A stretch of 64,000 nt of DNA from Conyzicola nivalis (GTDB lineage: Bacteria > Actinomycetota > Actinomycetes > Actinomycetales > Microbacteriaceae): assembly GCF_014639655.1 (NCBI RefSeq), contig NZ_BMGB01000001.1, positions 1,814,882 to 1,878,881 on the forward strand. The letters are read 5' to 3'. The translations under genes and the position numbers were made by a program. The notes beneath the pieces were generated by a model, which saw only the letters and a program-made list of their open reading frames with translations, was not told where the DNA came from and did no database searches. Below, piece after piece: positions 1 to 8,864 of this stretch; position 1 is the first letter of the stretch; each line of letters begins with the position of its first letter.

Positions 1-1151
1 ACGACGAGCGCGACCGCTCCGAGCGCCGAACGGTCGTGTTCGCCGAACGCCTGCTTGCGCTCCCACGCCCGACGAAGTAGCCCGCCGATGGTGCCGCGCA
101 GCGAGGGACGGTGCGGCAACGGACCCGACGCGCGCTGCTCGAGCAGTTCGTCGAGGGCGCGCATCCAATCGTCGTCTTCGGCACCGTGGAAGTAGTTGTC
201 GTCGAGCCAGCCCGGGTCGGGTCGGGAGAACGAGAGAGACGCCACCGCCTCGCCGTCGCCGAACAGGCCGCTGCCGAGGAACACCGGGTTGATGAGCTCG
301 TCGGAGACGCCGAACTCGTCGAGCACCACGAGCGGGACGTCGCGGGCGATCGCCTCGATCGACGCGGTCGAGCTGACCGTGACGAAACCGAGCGCGCCGT
401 CGAGCGCGGCGGACATGGGTCCGGATGCCACGACCAGATTGTGTGGCGCAGAGGACCGCTGCGCCAGCAGGTCGGGGTAGCTGTGTTCCTCGTCGTGCGT
501 CTGCTGCTCTCCGGTCACCGCCCGCACCTTGATCACCACGCGGTGGTCGGGGTTGCGCCTGGCGGTATCGATGAGGATGTCGAGCACCCGCTCGCGCTCC
601 GGACGCAGAAGGGGAACGATCGACTGCACGGCGAACACGATGTCGCCCCCGCCGGCTGCCGGCCGCCGCTCGATGAAGGGCAGGGTGGCCAGCACGAGCC
701 GGTGGGTCCATCCGCGCTTCCCCGCAACGACGGCGAACTCGCGGATCTCACGCTTGCTGTGCAGCACCATCAGGTCGGCTTGCGAGCGGTAGAACAGCGC
801 CTTCCACGTGGCCGGGATGGAGATGCCGGGCAGCCCGCTCACGAACACCGGTCGGTTCGGCACGGCGGAGAGCACACGCAGCACGACGGAGGCCGCCGGC
901 CCGCGCATCGCGACGATGATCACGTCGGGCCGTTCGAGCAGCACGCGCTCGTGCAGCGCGTCGAGGGTGAACTGCCGGGAGGCGCCGTCGAACCCGCTGC
1001 CGGCGAGCGCGGCGGACAACTGCGACGCGCTCGGGGCACCGGGGGTGGCGACGACCGCGATCTCCCTCGACCACTCGGCGGGGAGCTGCGCGAGCAGCGC
1101 GGCCCCCCACTTCACGTACGAGTCGGTGTCGACGAGGGCGAGGGCCTTCAC
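1..1151 (-). CDS. Putative glycosyltransferase of the nonulosonic acid cluster (3' end outside window)
   Basis: Partial gene: it opens at a GTG (1151) 42 nt after the neuB stop and stays open to the window edge, giving about 383 residues. The N-terminus reads VKALALVDTDSYVKWGAALL, followed by an alternation of alpha and beta segments as in GT-B type glycosyltransferases (for example VVIKVRAVTGEQQTH near residue 215 and SSTASIEAIARDVPLVVLDE near 268-287). It resembles proteins annotated as DUF6716 putative glycosyltransferases that sit beside neuA and neuB in Microbacteriaceae; that match is from memory, not a search. Its place directly downstream of neuB on the same strand suggests it transfers the CMP-activated sugar to a surface glycan. 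Function is inference. Confidence 0.6.
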   Translation of the reverse strand, partial: MKALALVDTDSYVKWGAALLAQLPAEWSREIAVVATPGAPSASQLSAALAGSGFDGASRQFTLDALHERVLLERPDVIIVAMRGPAASVVLRVLSAVPNRPVFVSGLPGISIPATWKALFYRSQADLMVLHSKREIREFAVVAGKRGWTHRLVLATLPFIERRPAAGGGDIVFAVQSIVPLLRPERERVLDILIDTARRNPDHRVVIKVRAVTGEQQTHDEEHSYPDLLAQRSSAPHNLVVASGPMSAALDGALGFVTVSSTASIEAIARDVPLVVLDEFGVSDELINPVFLGSGLFGDGEAVASLSFSRPDPGWLDDNYFHGAEDDDWMRALDELLEQRASGPLPHRPSLRGTIGGLLRRAWERKQAFGEHDRSALGAVALV

Positions 1152-1192
1152 GCGCGGTTCGCCCCGGCCTGAATCGCTCAAACCTGGATCGC

Positions 1193-2065
1193 TCAAGCCT
1201 GGACGCGGCGGAGCTTCGCCAGCGGGGCCAGCTCGCCGGGGAAGACGCGCTTCACGCCGTCACCCAGAGCCTCGGAGACGACACGGATGTCGGCGACCAG
1301 CTGGGCGAAGTCGCCGGGCTCGAGCGAGGCCGAGTGGTCGGAACCCCACATGGCGCGGTCGAGCGTGAGGTGACGCTCCACGACGGTGGCGCCGAGCGCG
1401 ACGGCGGCGAGGCTGATCTGCAGCTCGCGCTCGTGGCCCGAGTAGCCGATGGGCAGGTCGGGGAAGCGGGCGGCGAGCGCGGGGATCATGCGCAGGTTGG
1501 CCTCCTCGGTGGGCATCGGGTACGACGACGTGGCGTGCAGCATCACGAGACGCTCGCGGTCGAGAACGTCGACCGCCGCGTCGATCTGGTCCATCGTCGA
1601 CATGCCGGTGGAGAGGATGATCGGCTTGCCGGTGGCGGCGAGCGCCTGCAGCATGCCGATGTCGGTGACCGACGCCGAGGCGACCTTGTGCGCCACGACG
1701 CCGAGGTCCTCGAGGAACGCGACGGCGGGCTCGTCCCACGGCGATGCGAACCAGTCGAGGCCGCGCAGCAGGGCGTGGTCGCCGATCTCGATGTACTGCT
1801 CGCGGTTGAACTCGACGCGGTAGCGGTACTCGAGGTACGTCATGGTGCCCCACGGCGTCTCGCGCATGACGCTCTTCATGTGCTCGGGCGTCGACACGTC
1901 GGGGGTGCGCTTCTGGAATTTGACGGCCTGGGCCCCGGCGTCGGCGGCGACGTCGATCATCTGCTTGGCGAGCTCGACGCTGCCGTTGTGGTTCAGACCG
2001 ATCTCGGCGATGACGTACACGGGCTCGCCTGTACCGATGGAGTGTGTTCCGATGTTGATGTTCAT
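1193..2065 (-). CDS. neuB: N-acetylneuraminate synthase family protein, short form without SAF domain
   Basis: 290 aa. Condenses phosphoenolpyruvate with an N-acetyl-hexosamine (ManNAc or a related sugar) to a nonulosonic acid. The TIM-barrel core is visible: IAEIGLNHNGSVELAK near residue 18, DAGAQAVKFQKRTP near 40, PEHMKS, SPWDEPAVAFLEDLGV, IILSTGMSTMDQI and GYSGHE. The protein ends soon after the barrel, whereas classical NeuB proteins (about 340-350 aa) carry a C-terminal antifreeze-like SAF domain. I chose the ATG at 2065 over longer in-frame extensions because it overlaps the neuA stop by ATGA and gives the canonical N-terminus. Whether the product is neuraminic, legionaminic or pseudaminic acid cannot be told from sequence. 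Confidence 0.88.
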   Translation of the reverse strand: MNINIGTHSIGTGEPVYVIAEIGLNHNGSVELAKQMIDVAADAGAQAVKFQKRTPDVSTPEHMKSVMRETPWGTMTYLEYRYRVEFNREQYIEIGDHALLRGLDWFASPWDEPAVAFLEDLGVVAHKVASASVTDIGMLQALAATGKPIILSTGMSTMDQIDAAVDVLDRERLVMLHATSSYPMPTEEANLRMIPALAARFPDLPIGYSGHERELQISLAAVALGATVVERHLTLDRAMWGSDHSASLEPGDFAQLVADIRVVSEALGDGVKRVFPGELAPLAKLRRVQA

Positions 2066-3285
2066 GCGTTGGTGTCCTTCTCGGTTGGCATAGCGAGCTC
2101 TGCGAGTTCGCGAACGGCGCCGTCGCCGCCGCGTCGGGTGAGTACCACCCGGGCTGCTGCGATGACGAGGGGATGGGCGTCGGCGACCGCGATGGGCCAG
2201 CCGACGAGATCGAGGCATGCGAGGTCGTTGACGTCGTTGCCGAGGTAGGCGACCCGCTCGAGGTCGAAGCCGTGCGCGTCGACCCACTCGACGAGGGCGC
2301 TCGCCTTGTCGCTCAGCCCGTGGCGGACGTCGACGCCGAGCTTGCGGGCGCGGGCCGAGACGACCTGGTTGACCTCGGTGGAGAGGATGAGCATTGGGAC
2401 GCCGGCTTCGCGCAGCAGGCGCACGCCCATGCCGTCGGAACGGTTGGCGACGATGAACTCGCTGCCGTCCTCGGCCACGAGCACGCGGTCGTCGGTGTGC
2501 ACACCGTCGAAGTCGGTGACGACGGCGTCGACGTCGATGGCGGTGGGCGCGGTCCTGACGGGAGCCGCGTCGGCTTCGGGCGCATCCGGATCAAAAGCGC
2601 GGGCGAGAACGGATGACACGGCCAACTGTTCTTCGGTGTCGATCTCGATCGCGTGCCGTTCGTCGACGGTGACGATGCCCACGGTGCCGAAGAAGCGGTA
2701 GCCCGCGGCGCGGAAGCCGTCGGCCCGCATCACGTAGAACGCGCCGGTCTCCTGGAACTGGGCGTCGCGGTCCTGGCGGCGAGGGCGGAAGGAGTGGTCG
2801 TGGTTGACGCCGGTCGCTCCCGTCGCGTCGAGTTTCCACAGGAATGCGTGGGTCTCGACGGCGGAGAACACGACGTCGTCGGTGCCGCTGTCGACGCGGC
2901 CGACAGCTTGCTCGAGGGAGGCGGGCTCGATGAACGGCGAGGTGGCCTGGATGAACACGACGATGCGCGTCGCGATGCCGCGCGTCTCGAGGGCGTCGAG
3001 CGTCTGCAGCAGCGCGGCCTCGGAACTCGCCTCGTCGCCGGCGAGCTCGGCGGGCCGGTCGACGACGTCGGCTCCGGCCGCGAAGGCGACGGCCGCGATC
3101 TCGTCGTCGTCGGTGGAGACGACCACCCGGTCGATGGATGCCACGGCCTGGGCGTTGCGGATGGCCCGCACCACGAGCGGAACCCCGCCGACCTCGCGCA
3201 GGTTCTTGCGCGGGACACCCTTCGACCCACCGCGCGCCGGAATGACGGCGACGACCTCGGCCGATTCGTGCACGCGGAACTCCAT
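2062..3285 (-). CDS. neuA: CMP-nonulosonate cytidylyltransferase fused to a KdsC-like HAD phosphatase
   Basis: 407 aa, two domains. Residues about 8-225 are a nucleotidyltransferase with the NeuA signature VVAVIPARGGSKGVPRKNL; it activates the sugar acid with CTP. Residues about 245-395 form a HAD-type phosphatase like KdsC or the C-domain of animal NeuA: motif I AVVTDFDGVHTDD, motif II region LILSTEVN, motif III region YLGNDVNDLACLDLVG. The phosphatase half may dephosphorylate the 9-phosphate sugar acid before activation, so one polypeptide could cover two steps. The stop overlaps the neuB start by 4 nt, so translation is probably coupled. The ATG at 3285 places the P-loop-like motif at the usual position. 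Confidence 0.88.
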   Translation of the reverse strand: MEFRVHESAEVVAVIPARGGSKGVPRKNLREVGGVPLVVRAIRNAQAVASIDRVVVSTDDDEIAAVAFAAGADVVDRPAELAGDEASSEAALLQTLDALETRGIATRIVVFIQATSPFIEPASLEQAVGRVDSGTDDVVFSAVETHAFLWKLDATGATGVNHDHSFRPRRQDRDAQFQETGAFYVMRADGFRAAGYRFFGTVGIVTVDERHAIEIDTEEQLAVSSVLARAFDPDAPEADAAPVRTAPTAIDVDAVVTDFDGVHTDDRVLVAEDGSEFIVANRSDGMGVRLLREAGVPMLILSTEVNQVVSARARKLGVDVRHGLSDKASALVEWVDAHGFDLERVAYLGNDVNDLACLDLVGWPIAVADAHPLVIAAARVVLTRRGGDGAVRELAELAMPTEKDTNA

Positions 3286-3460
3286 TCACGGCGACCGGTT
3301 GGCTGCCAATGTGGTGACGCTACGGGCGCCAGATGACCGCGAAGGATACGCCGAGGTAAACGGGAAGTGACGGGTTCGCAACATCCGTGCAAGCGAACGC
3401 TGGCCTTTCTGTACGTTTCGGCAGCCGATCGCCCCGAAGTCGCACCAGTAGAGTGAAACC
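3286..3460. promoter_or_regulatory. Divergent intergenic region between neuA and the carboxylase beta gene
   Basis: 175 bp between two genes facing away from each other. On the plus strand a TAGAGT box (3449-3454) lies 6 nt ahead of the GTG at 3461 with no Shine-Dalgarno sequence, the arrangement of a leaderless actinobacterial transcript. No comparable box is obvious close to the neuA start on the minus strand. Confidence 0.5.
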
Positions 3461-5059
3461 GTGAATCCAGAAGATGCCAATCCCGACCTCTTTACGACCG
3501 CGGGCAAGCTCGCCGACCTCAAGGTCCGCTACCACGAGGCCGTGACCGCGAGCGGCGAGACCGCGATCGAGAAGCAGCATGCGAGGGGCAAGAAGACCGC
3601 GCGCGAGCGCATCGAGGAACTGCTCGACCACGGGTCGTTCGTCGAGCTCGACGAGTTCGTGCGTCATCGCACCCACGCGTTCGGCATGGAGAAGAAGCGG
3701 CCCTACGGCGACGCGGTCGTCACGGGGCTCGGCACGATCCACGGGCGCCAGGTCGCCGTCTATGCCCAGGACTTCACCATCTTCGGCGGTTCGCTCGGCG
3801 AGGTCGCCGGCGAGAAGATCATCAAGGTCATGGACCACGCCATCAAGACGGGCGTGCCCATCATCGGCATGCTCGACTCGGGCGGTGCGCGCATCCAGGA
3901 GGGTGTCGTCGCCCTCGGCAAGTACGGCGAGATCTTCCGCCGCAACACCCAGGCTTCGGGCGTCATCCCGCAGATCTCCATCATCATGGGCCCGGCGGCC
4001 GGCGGCGCGGTGTACTCCCCCGCCCTCACCGACTTCGTGATCATGGTCGACAAGACCAGCCAGATGTTCGTCACCGGCCCCGATGTGATCAAGACCGTCA
4101 CCGGCGAAGACGTGGGCATGGAGGAGCTCGGCGGCGCCCTGACACACAACAGCATCTCCGGGGTCGCGCACTACCTGGCCAGCGACGAGAGCGACGCGCT
4201 CGACTACGCCCGCGCCCTCATCAGCTTCCTGCCCGACAACAACCTCGCCGAGCTGCCCGTCTACGACGGCGCCGTCGAGCTCGAGATCACCGACGCGGAC
4301 CGCAAACTCAACACGCTCATCCCCGACAGCCCCAACCAGCCCTACGACGTGAAGACCGTCATCGAGCACATCGTCGACAACGGCGACTTCCTCGAGACCC
4401 AGCCGCTCTTCGCGCCGAACATCGTCGTCGGCTTCGGCCGCGTCGAGGGGCGCTCGGTCGGCATCGTGGCGAACCAGCCGAACTCGATGGCCGGAACCCT
4501 CAACATCGAGGCCGGCGAGAAGGCCGCGCGGTTCGTGCGCTTCTGCGACGCCTTCTCGATCCCGATCATCACCCTCGTCGACGTGCCCGGCTACCTGCCC
4601 GGCACCGACCAGGAGTGGACCGGCGTCATCCGCCGCGGCGCGAAACTGCTCTACGCCTACGCCGAGGCCACCGTGCCGCTCGTCACCATCATCACCCGCA
4701 AGGCCTACGGCGGCGCCTACATCGTCATGGGGTCGAAGCAGCTGGGTGCCGACCTCAACTACGCCTGGCCGACCGCCGAGATCGCCGTGATGGGCGGGCA
4801 GGGCGCCGTGAACATCCTCTACCGCAACGAGATCAAGGCCGCCGAGGCCGCGGGCGAAGACGTCGCGGCCGTACGCACCAAGCTCGCGAACGAGTACACC
4901 TACAACGTGGCGAGCCCGTTCCTCGCCGCGGAGCGCGGCGAGCTCGACGGCATCATCGAACCGGCGGCCTCCCGGGTCGCGATCATCAAGGCGCTGCGCG
5001 CACTGCGCACCAAGCGCGCGACGCTGCCGCCCAAGAAGCATGGGAACATCCCGCTGTGA
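3461..5059 (+). CDS. Acyl-CoA carboxylase beta subunit (carboxyltransferase)
   Basis: 532 aa, the usual length of actinobacterial PccB/AccD proteins. Transfers the carboxyl group from carboxybiotin to acetyl-CoA or propionyl-CoA, making malonyl- or methylmalonyl-CoA in the cytoplasm. Two crotonase-fold halves are evident; [19 protein letters not shown] (about 144-162) and the glycine-rich stretch [17 protein letters not shown] (about 414-430) are the oxyanion-hole regions. The GTG start is supported by a TAGAGT box 6 nt upstream, so the mRNA may be leaderless. The stop overlaps the GTG of the epsilon subunit. Acyl-chain preference cannot be read off safely. Confidence 0.93.
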   Translation: MNPEDANPDLFTTAGKLADLKVRYHEAVTASGETAIEKQHARGKKTARERIEELLDHGSFVELDEFVRHRTHAFGMEKKRPYGDAVVTGLGTIHGRQVAVYAQDFTIFGGSLGEVAGEKIIKVMDHAIKTGVPIIGMLDSGGARIQEGVVALGKYGEIFRRNTQASGVIPQISIIMGPAAGGAVYSPALTDFVIMVDKTSQMFVTGPDVIKTVTGEDVGMEELGGALTHNSISGVAHYLASDESDALDYARALISFLPDNNLAELPVYDGAVELEITDADRKLNTLIPDSPNQPYDVKTVIEHIVDNGDFLETQPLFAPNIVVGFGRVEGRSVGIVANQPNSMAGTLNIEAGEKAARFVRFCDAFSIPIITLVDVPGYLPGTDQEWTGVIRRGAKLLYAYAEATVPLVTIITRKAYGGAYIVMGSKQLGADLNYAWPTAEIAVMGGQGAVNILYRNEIKAAEAAGEDVAAVRTKLANEYTYNVASPFLAAERGELDGIIEPAASRVAIIKALRALRTKRATLPPKKHGNIPL

Positions 5060-5295
5060 GCTCGCAGGCACCCGCTTCCGACGCCGCGTCCACGTCGTTC
5101 ACGATCGTCGCGGGCGACCCGACTCCGGCAGAGGTCGCCGCGGTGACCGCGGTGCTCGGCGCCGCCCTCGAGGAGCTCGCGGGCGAGAACGAGCGGGACG
5201 CGGCATCCGGCCTCACCGCCTGGCAGCGCAGTCAGCGCGCCATCCGCGCTCCCATCGTGCGCGGCCACGACGGCTGGCGCGGCTTCTCCGCCTGA
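5056..5295 (+). CDS. Acyl-CoA carboxylase epsilon subunit
   Basis: 79 aa starting at GTG 5056, overlapping the beta-subunit stop by 4 nt (GTGA). The protein has a disordered Ser/Ala-rich start, then [20 protein letters not shown] and the C-terminal pattern [23 protein letters not shown], typical of the small actinobacterial AccE/PccE family (WxxSxR and GxxxWR). Epsilon subunits bind and stabilise the alpha-beta complex. Immediate coupling to the beta subunit fits that role. Confidence 0.88.
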   Translation: MSSQAPASDAASTSFTIVAGDPTPAEVAAVTAVLGAALEELAGENERDAASGLTAWQRSQRAIRAPIVRGHDGWRGFSA

Positions 5296-5617
5296 ACGCA
5301 CGATCCGTCGGCGAGAAAGCGTATTCCACGGAATCCGCACGACAGCGAGACGGTTTCATCTGTTTGGCCGTCATCGGGCGGTTCTAAAGGTCCGTTTTGG
5401 CCCGATGTACCCCGCTTTTCGTGGCCAAATCGCGGCCGTCCCGCTAGGTTATTGGCGGGGAAGCGGGCGGGGTGCAAAACTGTACCCCTGGTGTCCTCCT
5501 AAATGACGACTGTGCAATAGTTTGGCCAGACGGCATTATTACTAGTGCTAGGTGTCTCTCATCGAGTTACACCACCATTTGTTAGCCGACTAGGGTAAGC
5601 GGGCTAACTCATGGAGG

Positions 5618-5660
5618 CGAGTCAGGGTGCTATTCGGGTTAGCACCCTGACTCGGATTTT
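5618..5660 (+). terminator. Perfect 15-bp stem-loop, probable rho-independent terminator
   Basis: Arms 5618-5632 and 5640-5654 pair without mismatch around a 7-nt loop (TTCGGGT) and are followed by GATTTT on the plus strand. Best read as the terminator of the carboxylase beta-epsilon transcript, though it starts more than 300 nt after the stop codon, so it could end a separate short RNA. Confidence 0.6.
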
Positions 5661-5663
5661 GAC

Positions 5664-5700
5664 ACAGGGTCGGAGTTTCATCTCCGGCCCTGTTGTCATT
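5664..5700 (+). terminator. Second stem-loop in tandem
   Basis: Arms 5664-5675 and 5682-5693 form a 12-bp stem with one G-U pair and a 6-nt loop, followed by TGTCATTTAA. It lies 10 nt after the preceding hairpin. It may back up termination in either direction between the convergent operons. Confidence 0.5.
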
Positions 5701-5747
5701 TAAACGACGAAGTAGTCAAATGAGCACAGCACGGCTTGTTCCCTGAC

Positions 5748-6782
5748 CTACGCGCGCGGGATCTCCAGCCAGAGGTCCACTTCGTCGTCTTCATCGTCGT
5801 TCAGCTCGTCGCCCAGCGCATCGGCGCCCTCGGCACCCGTGCTGCGCAGGCCGACGACGGTGATGGCTGTGTCACTGCCCTCGTTGGCCGTGCGCACGAT
5901 GATCTTGTCCGCCGTACTGCCGCGCATCGCCTCGGCCAGCTGGTTGAGCACCCGGCCGCGGGCGGGCTCGACGACCGTGTCCATGCCGCCCTCGTCGAGC
6001 AGCGTCACGATCGCGCCGCGACGCCTGGCGAGCATCACCTGTTCGCGCACCGCGTTGTTCAGCAGGTTGCGGCCGCGGATCTCGTCGCGGATGGCGCCCT
6101 CGAGGTAGAGGCACTCCTGCCGCTCGGCCTCGCTGAGGTCGCCCGCCTCGGCCTCGATCTGGCGCAACATCGGCAACGCGCTCGAACTGGTCTGACCGAG
6201 CCGGAACTGGCGCTCGAACACGTGCGCCTCCTGGGCGGCCTGCCAGTCGGCGGCTTCACGCTCGGCGTATGCGAACCGGCGGGCGTCCTTCGTCGCCTTG
6301 GCGATGGAGTGGCTGAGCACGTGCGAGATCACGACCCACGAGACGCTCCCGACGACACCGAGCGCGACGAGGGTGGCCGGGCCGCCCCAGACGATCGACT
6401 GCAACACGAGGAAGGCGATGCCGACCCAGGCGAAAAGGTGGCGACGGCGGGTAGACGTGATCGCCATGAGGGTTCCGACCGCGGCGATGTACCAGGTGGC
6501 GTAGCCGTTGCCACCCTCGCGGTTCGGGTCGAGTTCGCTCGTCACGAGCAGCGGCACGGCGACGACGACGGCCACGTTGAAGGCGGCCATCCAGATCGGC
6601 ATCCGCGGCGGCCCGAAGCGCAGCAGGCTCAGCACGGTCGCGCCGAGATAGAGCGCCATGGCCGCGATGACCGGAGCGGGGGAAGCGGGGATGCCGATCG
6701 TGAGCACGCCGAGGATGACGTGGTACACCGAGAACGAGGCGCCTATACCGACGATGATGAAGCGGGGGATACCGATGATCAT
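5748..6782 (-). CDS. Membrane protein resembling a sensor kinase without catalytic boxes
   Basis: 344 aa. About five N-terminal membrane helices (first one IIVGIGASFSVYHVILGVLTIGI region) are followed by a coiled stretch with AYAEREAADWQAAQEAH (about 185-201), then DLSEAERQECLYLEGAIRDEIR, which looks like the end of a dimerisation helix pair, and a C-terminal domain ending in an acidic tail. No phospho-accepting HD motif and no clear ATP-binding N or G boxes are seen. The start overlaps the kinase stop (ATGA). I infer an accessory or pseudo-kinase that pairs with the upstream histidine kinase. An unrelated membrane protein is possible. Confidence 0.6.
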   Translation of the reverse strand: MIIGIPRFIIVGIGASFSVYHVILGVLTIGIPASPAPVIAAMALYLGATVLSLLRFGPPRMPIWMAAFNVAVVVAVPLLVTSELDPNREGGNGYATWYIAAVGTLMAITSTRRRHLFAWVGIAFLVLQSIVWGGPATLVALGVVGSVSWVVISHVLSHSIAKATKDARRFAYAEREAADWQAAQEAHVFERQFRLGQTSSSALPMLRQIEAEAGDLSEAERQECLYLEGAIRDEIRGRNLLNNAVREQVMLARRRGAIVTLLDEGGMDTVVEPARGRVLNQLAEAMRGSTADKIIVRTANEGSDTAITVVGLRSTGAEGADALGDELNDDEDDEVDLWLEIPRA

Positions 6783-8056
6783 GCGAGGCCCCCGGTCCCG
6801 GCGGAGGTACGCGCGTGGCGGCCCAAGCCGCCCGGCGTCTCCGGGCGCGGCCAGCGGATCGCTATCACGGTGCCCTCGTCGACCGCGGAGTCGATCTCGA
6901 CGAGCCCACCGGCGTTGGTGACGCGTTCGACGATCGACACGCGCAGGCCCATGCGCTCGGCGGGCAGGTCGACGAACGAGAACCCCGCACCCGTGTCGCC
7001 CACCTCGACCTCGATGCCCGCGGGCACCGCGCCGCGGATCGTGACCCAGCGGCTCACCCGCGGATCCTGGCCCGCGTGCTGGAGACTGTTGACCATCGCC
7101 TGCACTGCCGCCGAGTAGACCGCCTCCGCCGCCTGCAACGGCATCCCCTGGGCGGCCAGGTCGCGCGTGCGCAGCTCGAACGGGGCGCTCATGCTCGACG
7201 CGGCCTCCGAGATGCGCCGGGACACGGCCGACAGCAGCACGGTCCCGCCGTCGTCGGGGCTCACCAGCGCGGCTTCGCGCAGGTGACCGATCGCGTTCGA
7301 CGCCATCGTCGCCGCGATGCGCTTGGCCTCGGGCGAGTAGGCACGGGCAGCCGAGAGCAGGGTGGTCAGCACGCTGTCGTGCACGATCGAGTCGACCTGC
7401 ACCCGCTCGATCTCGGTGGCGTGGGCGTGTACGGCGCGCGTGTACCTGTCGAGAGCGGCCGACTGGGCGACGTCGACGGCCGCAGCGGCCTGACGCAAGA
7501 GCGTGATGATGAGCACCACGGCGCCGCCGATGAGGATCGAGTAGACGACCTCGAGGATCGACTCGAGCAGCGATGCATTGCCACCCTGCGGAGTCACACG
7601 GATGAAGCCGTAGATGATGGGCGCCGCGAAGAGGTAGCAGGTGGCGATCGGCAGGCTGAATCCGACCGTCGCCGCCGCCGTCGCGTAGGTGACGAGGAAG
7701 TACAGCCAGTAGCGGTCGAGCTGGCTGTCGCTCGGCGCGACGATCGTCAGGGGCCAGGTCGCGAGCACGAGCAGGTACACCGACGCCACGACGATGTTGG
7801 TGCCGACGACCCAGCGCTGGGCCATCGCGGCGATGAACGCGACGACGATGCTGCCGTAGAGGGCCGGCACAACGATCCACGCCCAGATCGGCTCGGAGGC
7901 GCCGATCTGCGACAGCAGCACCGGCAGTGTCTGCAGCCCGAAGACGATGCCGAACACCGCGGTGAGGCGGGATGCCAGCCCCTCTATCTGAAGACGGCTG
8001 ATCGGGCTGCGCTTGCCCGTGGGCACCGCGCCGATCGGGGGTGGCTTAGTGGCCAT
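6779..8056 (-). CDS. Membrane sensor histidine kinase (NarL/LuxR-partner type)
   Basis: 425 aa. Residues about 25-210 hold roughly six membrane helices. The dimerisation region contains VDSIVHDSVLTTLLSAARA (about 226-244) with a candidate phospho-accepting histidine in the HD pair. The ATP-binding domain shows the N-box QAMVNSLQHAG and the G1 box VGDTGAGFSF. The gene overlaps the response-regulator stop by 11 nt and the downstream gene by 4 nt, so the three form one operon. The signal is unknown. Confidence 0.85.
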   Translation of the reverse strand: MATKPPPIGAVPTGKRSPISRLQIEGLASRLTAVFGIVFGLQTLPVLLSQIGASEPIWAWIVVPALYGSIVVAFIAAMAQRWVVGTNIVVASVYLLVLATWPLTIVAPSDSQLDRYWLYFLVTYATAAATVGFSLPIATCYLFAAPIIYGFIRVTPQGGNASLLESILEVVYSILIGGAVVLIITLLRQAAAAVDVAQSAALDRYTRAVHAHATEIERVQVDSIVHDSVLTTLLSAARAYSPEAKRIAATMASNAIGHLREAALVSPDDGGTVLLSAVSRRISEAASSMSAPFELRTRDLAAQGMPLQAAEAVYSAAVQAMVNSLQHAGQDPRVSRWVTIRGAVPAGIEVEVGDTGAGFSFVDLPAERMGLRVSIVERVTNAGGLVEIDSAVDEGTVIAIRWPRPETPGGLGRHARTSAGTGGLA

Positions 8057-8750
8057 CTCCGCCGTCCGAGTCGAGCCCGGGCAGGATGCCGTCTTCGACG
8101 GCCCTGCGCAGAAGGTCGACCTTGGTCGGCGCGGGCCGGCCTACTTCGACGTACTTGACTCGGATGCGGTCGAGGTACTCCCGCGCGGTGGAATAGCTGA
8201 TGCCCAGCTGCTGGGCCGCGAGCTTGAGAGGCAGGCCCGAGGCGTACAGGTGCAGGATCTCCCGCTCGCGGCGTCCGAGCTCGGCGCGGGCGAAGTCGCC
8301 GTCGGCATCGATCGCGGTCGCCCACTCGAGGTTGTTGAGCACCTCGCCGCGCGCCACGCTCGCGGCGGCGGCGATGACGGTGCGGGTGGCCGAAGATTTG
8401 GGAATGACGCCCGCGGCGCCCGCGGCGAGCGCCTCGCGCACGTAGGCGACGCGGTCGGCGATGCTGTGCACGAGCACGGCGGAGCCCAGCGCCTGCACCC
8501 GCTTGACGTTCTCGGTGACCGACGAGCCGTCGCCGAGCGAGAGGTCGAGAACGACGACGTCGCACTCACGGCCGGCGAGACCGTCGACGAGCTCGTTGAC
8601 ATTGGCCGCGGCGATCAGAAACTGGTAGCCCTCGTCGATGAAGGCGGCCTTGAGCCCGAGTCGGACCGATTCGTGGTCGTCGACGACGGCGACGCGCACG
8701 GCGGCAACCGCCCCCAACTCACCCGCTGAGGTAGCCGTGGGCTGCTCCAT
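8046..8750 (-). CDS. LuxR-family response regulator
   Basis: 234 aa from the ATG at 8750, which has AGGA 6 nt upstream; a GTG-type start at 8813 would add 21 residues unlike a receiver domain. The receiver domain has the acidic pocket VAVVDDHESVRLG and the phospho-acceptor in VVVLDLSLGDGSS, and KSSATRTV near the conserved lysine. The C-terminal helix-turn-helix is ELGRREREILHLYASGLPLK followed by LAAQQLGISYSTAREYLDRIRVKY. It probably regulates its own operon and unknown targets. Confidence 0.9.
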   Translation of the reverse strand: MEQPTATSAGELGAVAAVRVAVVDDHESVRLGLKAAFIDEGYQFLIAAANVNELVDGLAGRECDVVVLDLSLGDGSSVTENVKRVQALGSAVLVHSIADRVAYVREALAAGAAGVIPKSSATRTVIAAAASVARGEVLNNLEWATAIDADGDFARAELGRREREILHLYASGLPLKLAAQQLGISYSTAREYLDRIRVKYVEVGRPAPTKVDLLRRAVEDGILPGLDSDGGDGH

Positions 8751-8864
8751 GTCGATCCTGTCTGCTGCTAGTGACAACCGCCTGGACTCGGGTTGCCACA
8801 GCAATAGTCTCACGGTCGCAATCGCTGGTGTGCGCCGACACAGCCGACCCGACCAGATAGTGCG

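Larger units (their letters stand above)
5296..5747. other. Long AT-richer intergenic region between convergent genes
   Basis: 452 bp between the end of the carboxylase epsilon gene and the end of the minus-strand two-component operon, with no convincing ORF. From about 5500 it is clearly less GC-rich than its surroundings and contains three successive stem-loops (5581-5608, 5618-5654, 5664-5693), the last two annotated separately. It could hold only terminators, or a small structured RNA. Confidence 0.6.

Noticed and set aside
5232-5477. 81-aa minus-strand ORF overlapping the carboxylase epsilon gene end
   Set aside because: No ribosome-binding site, no family pattern, overlaps a recognised gene.
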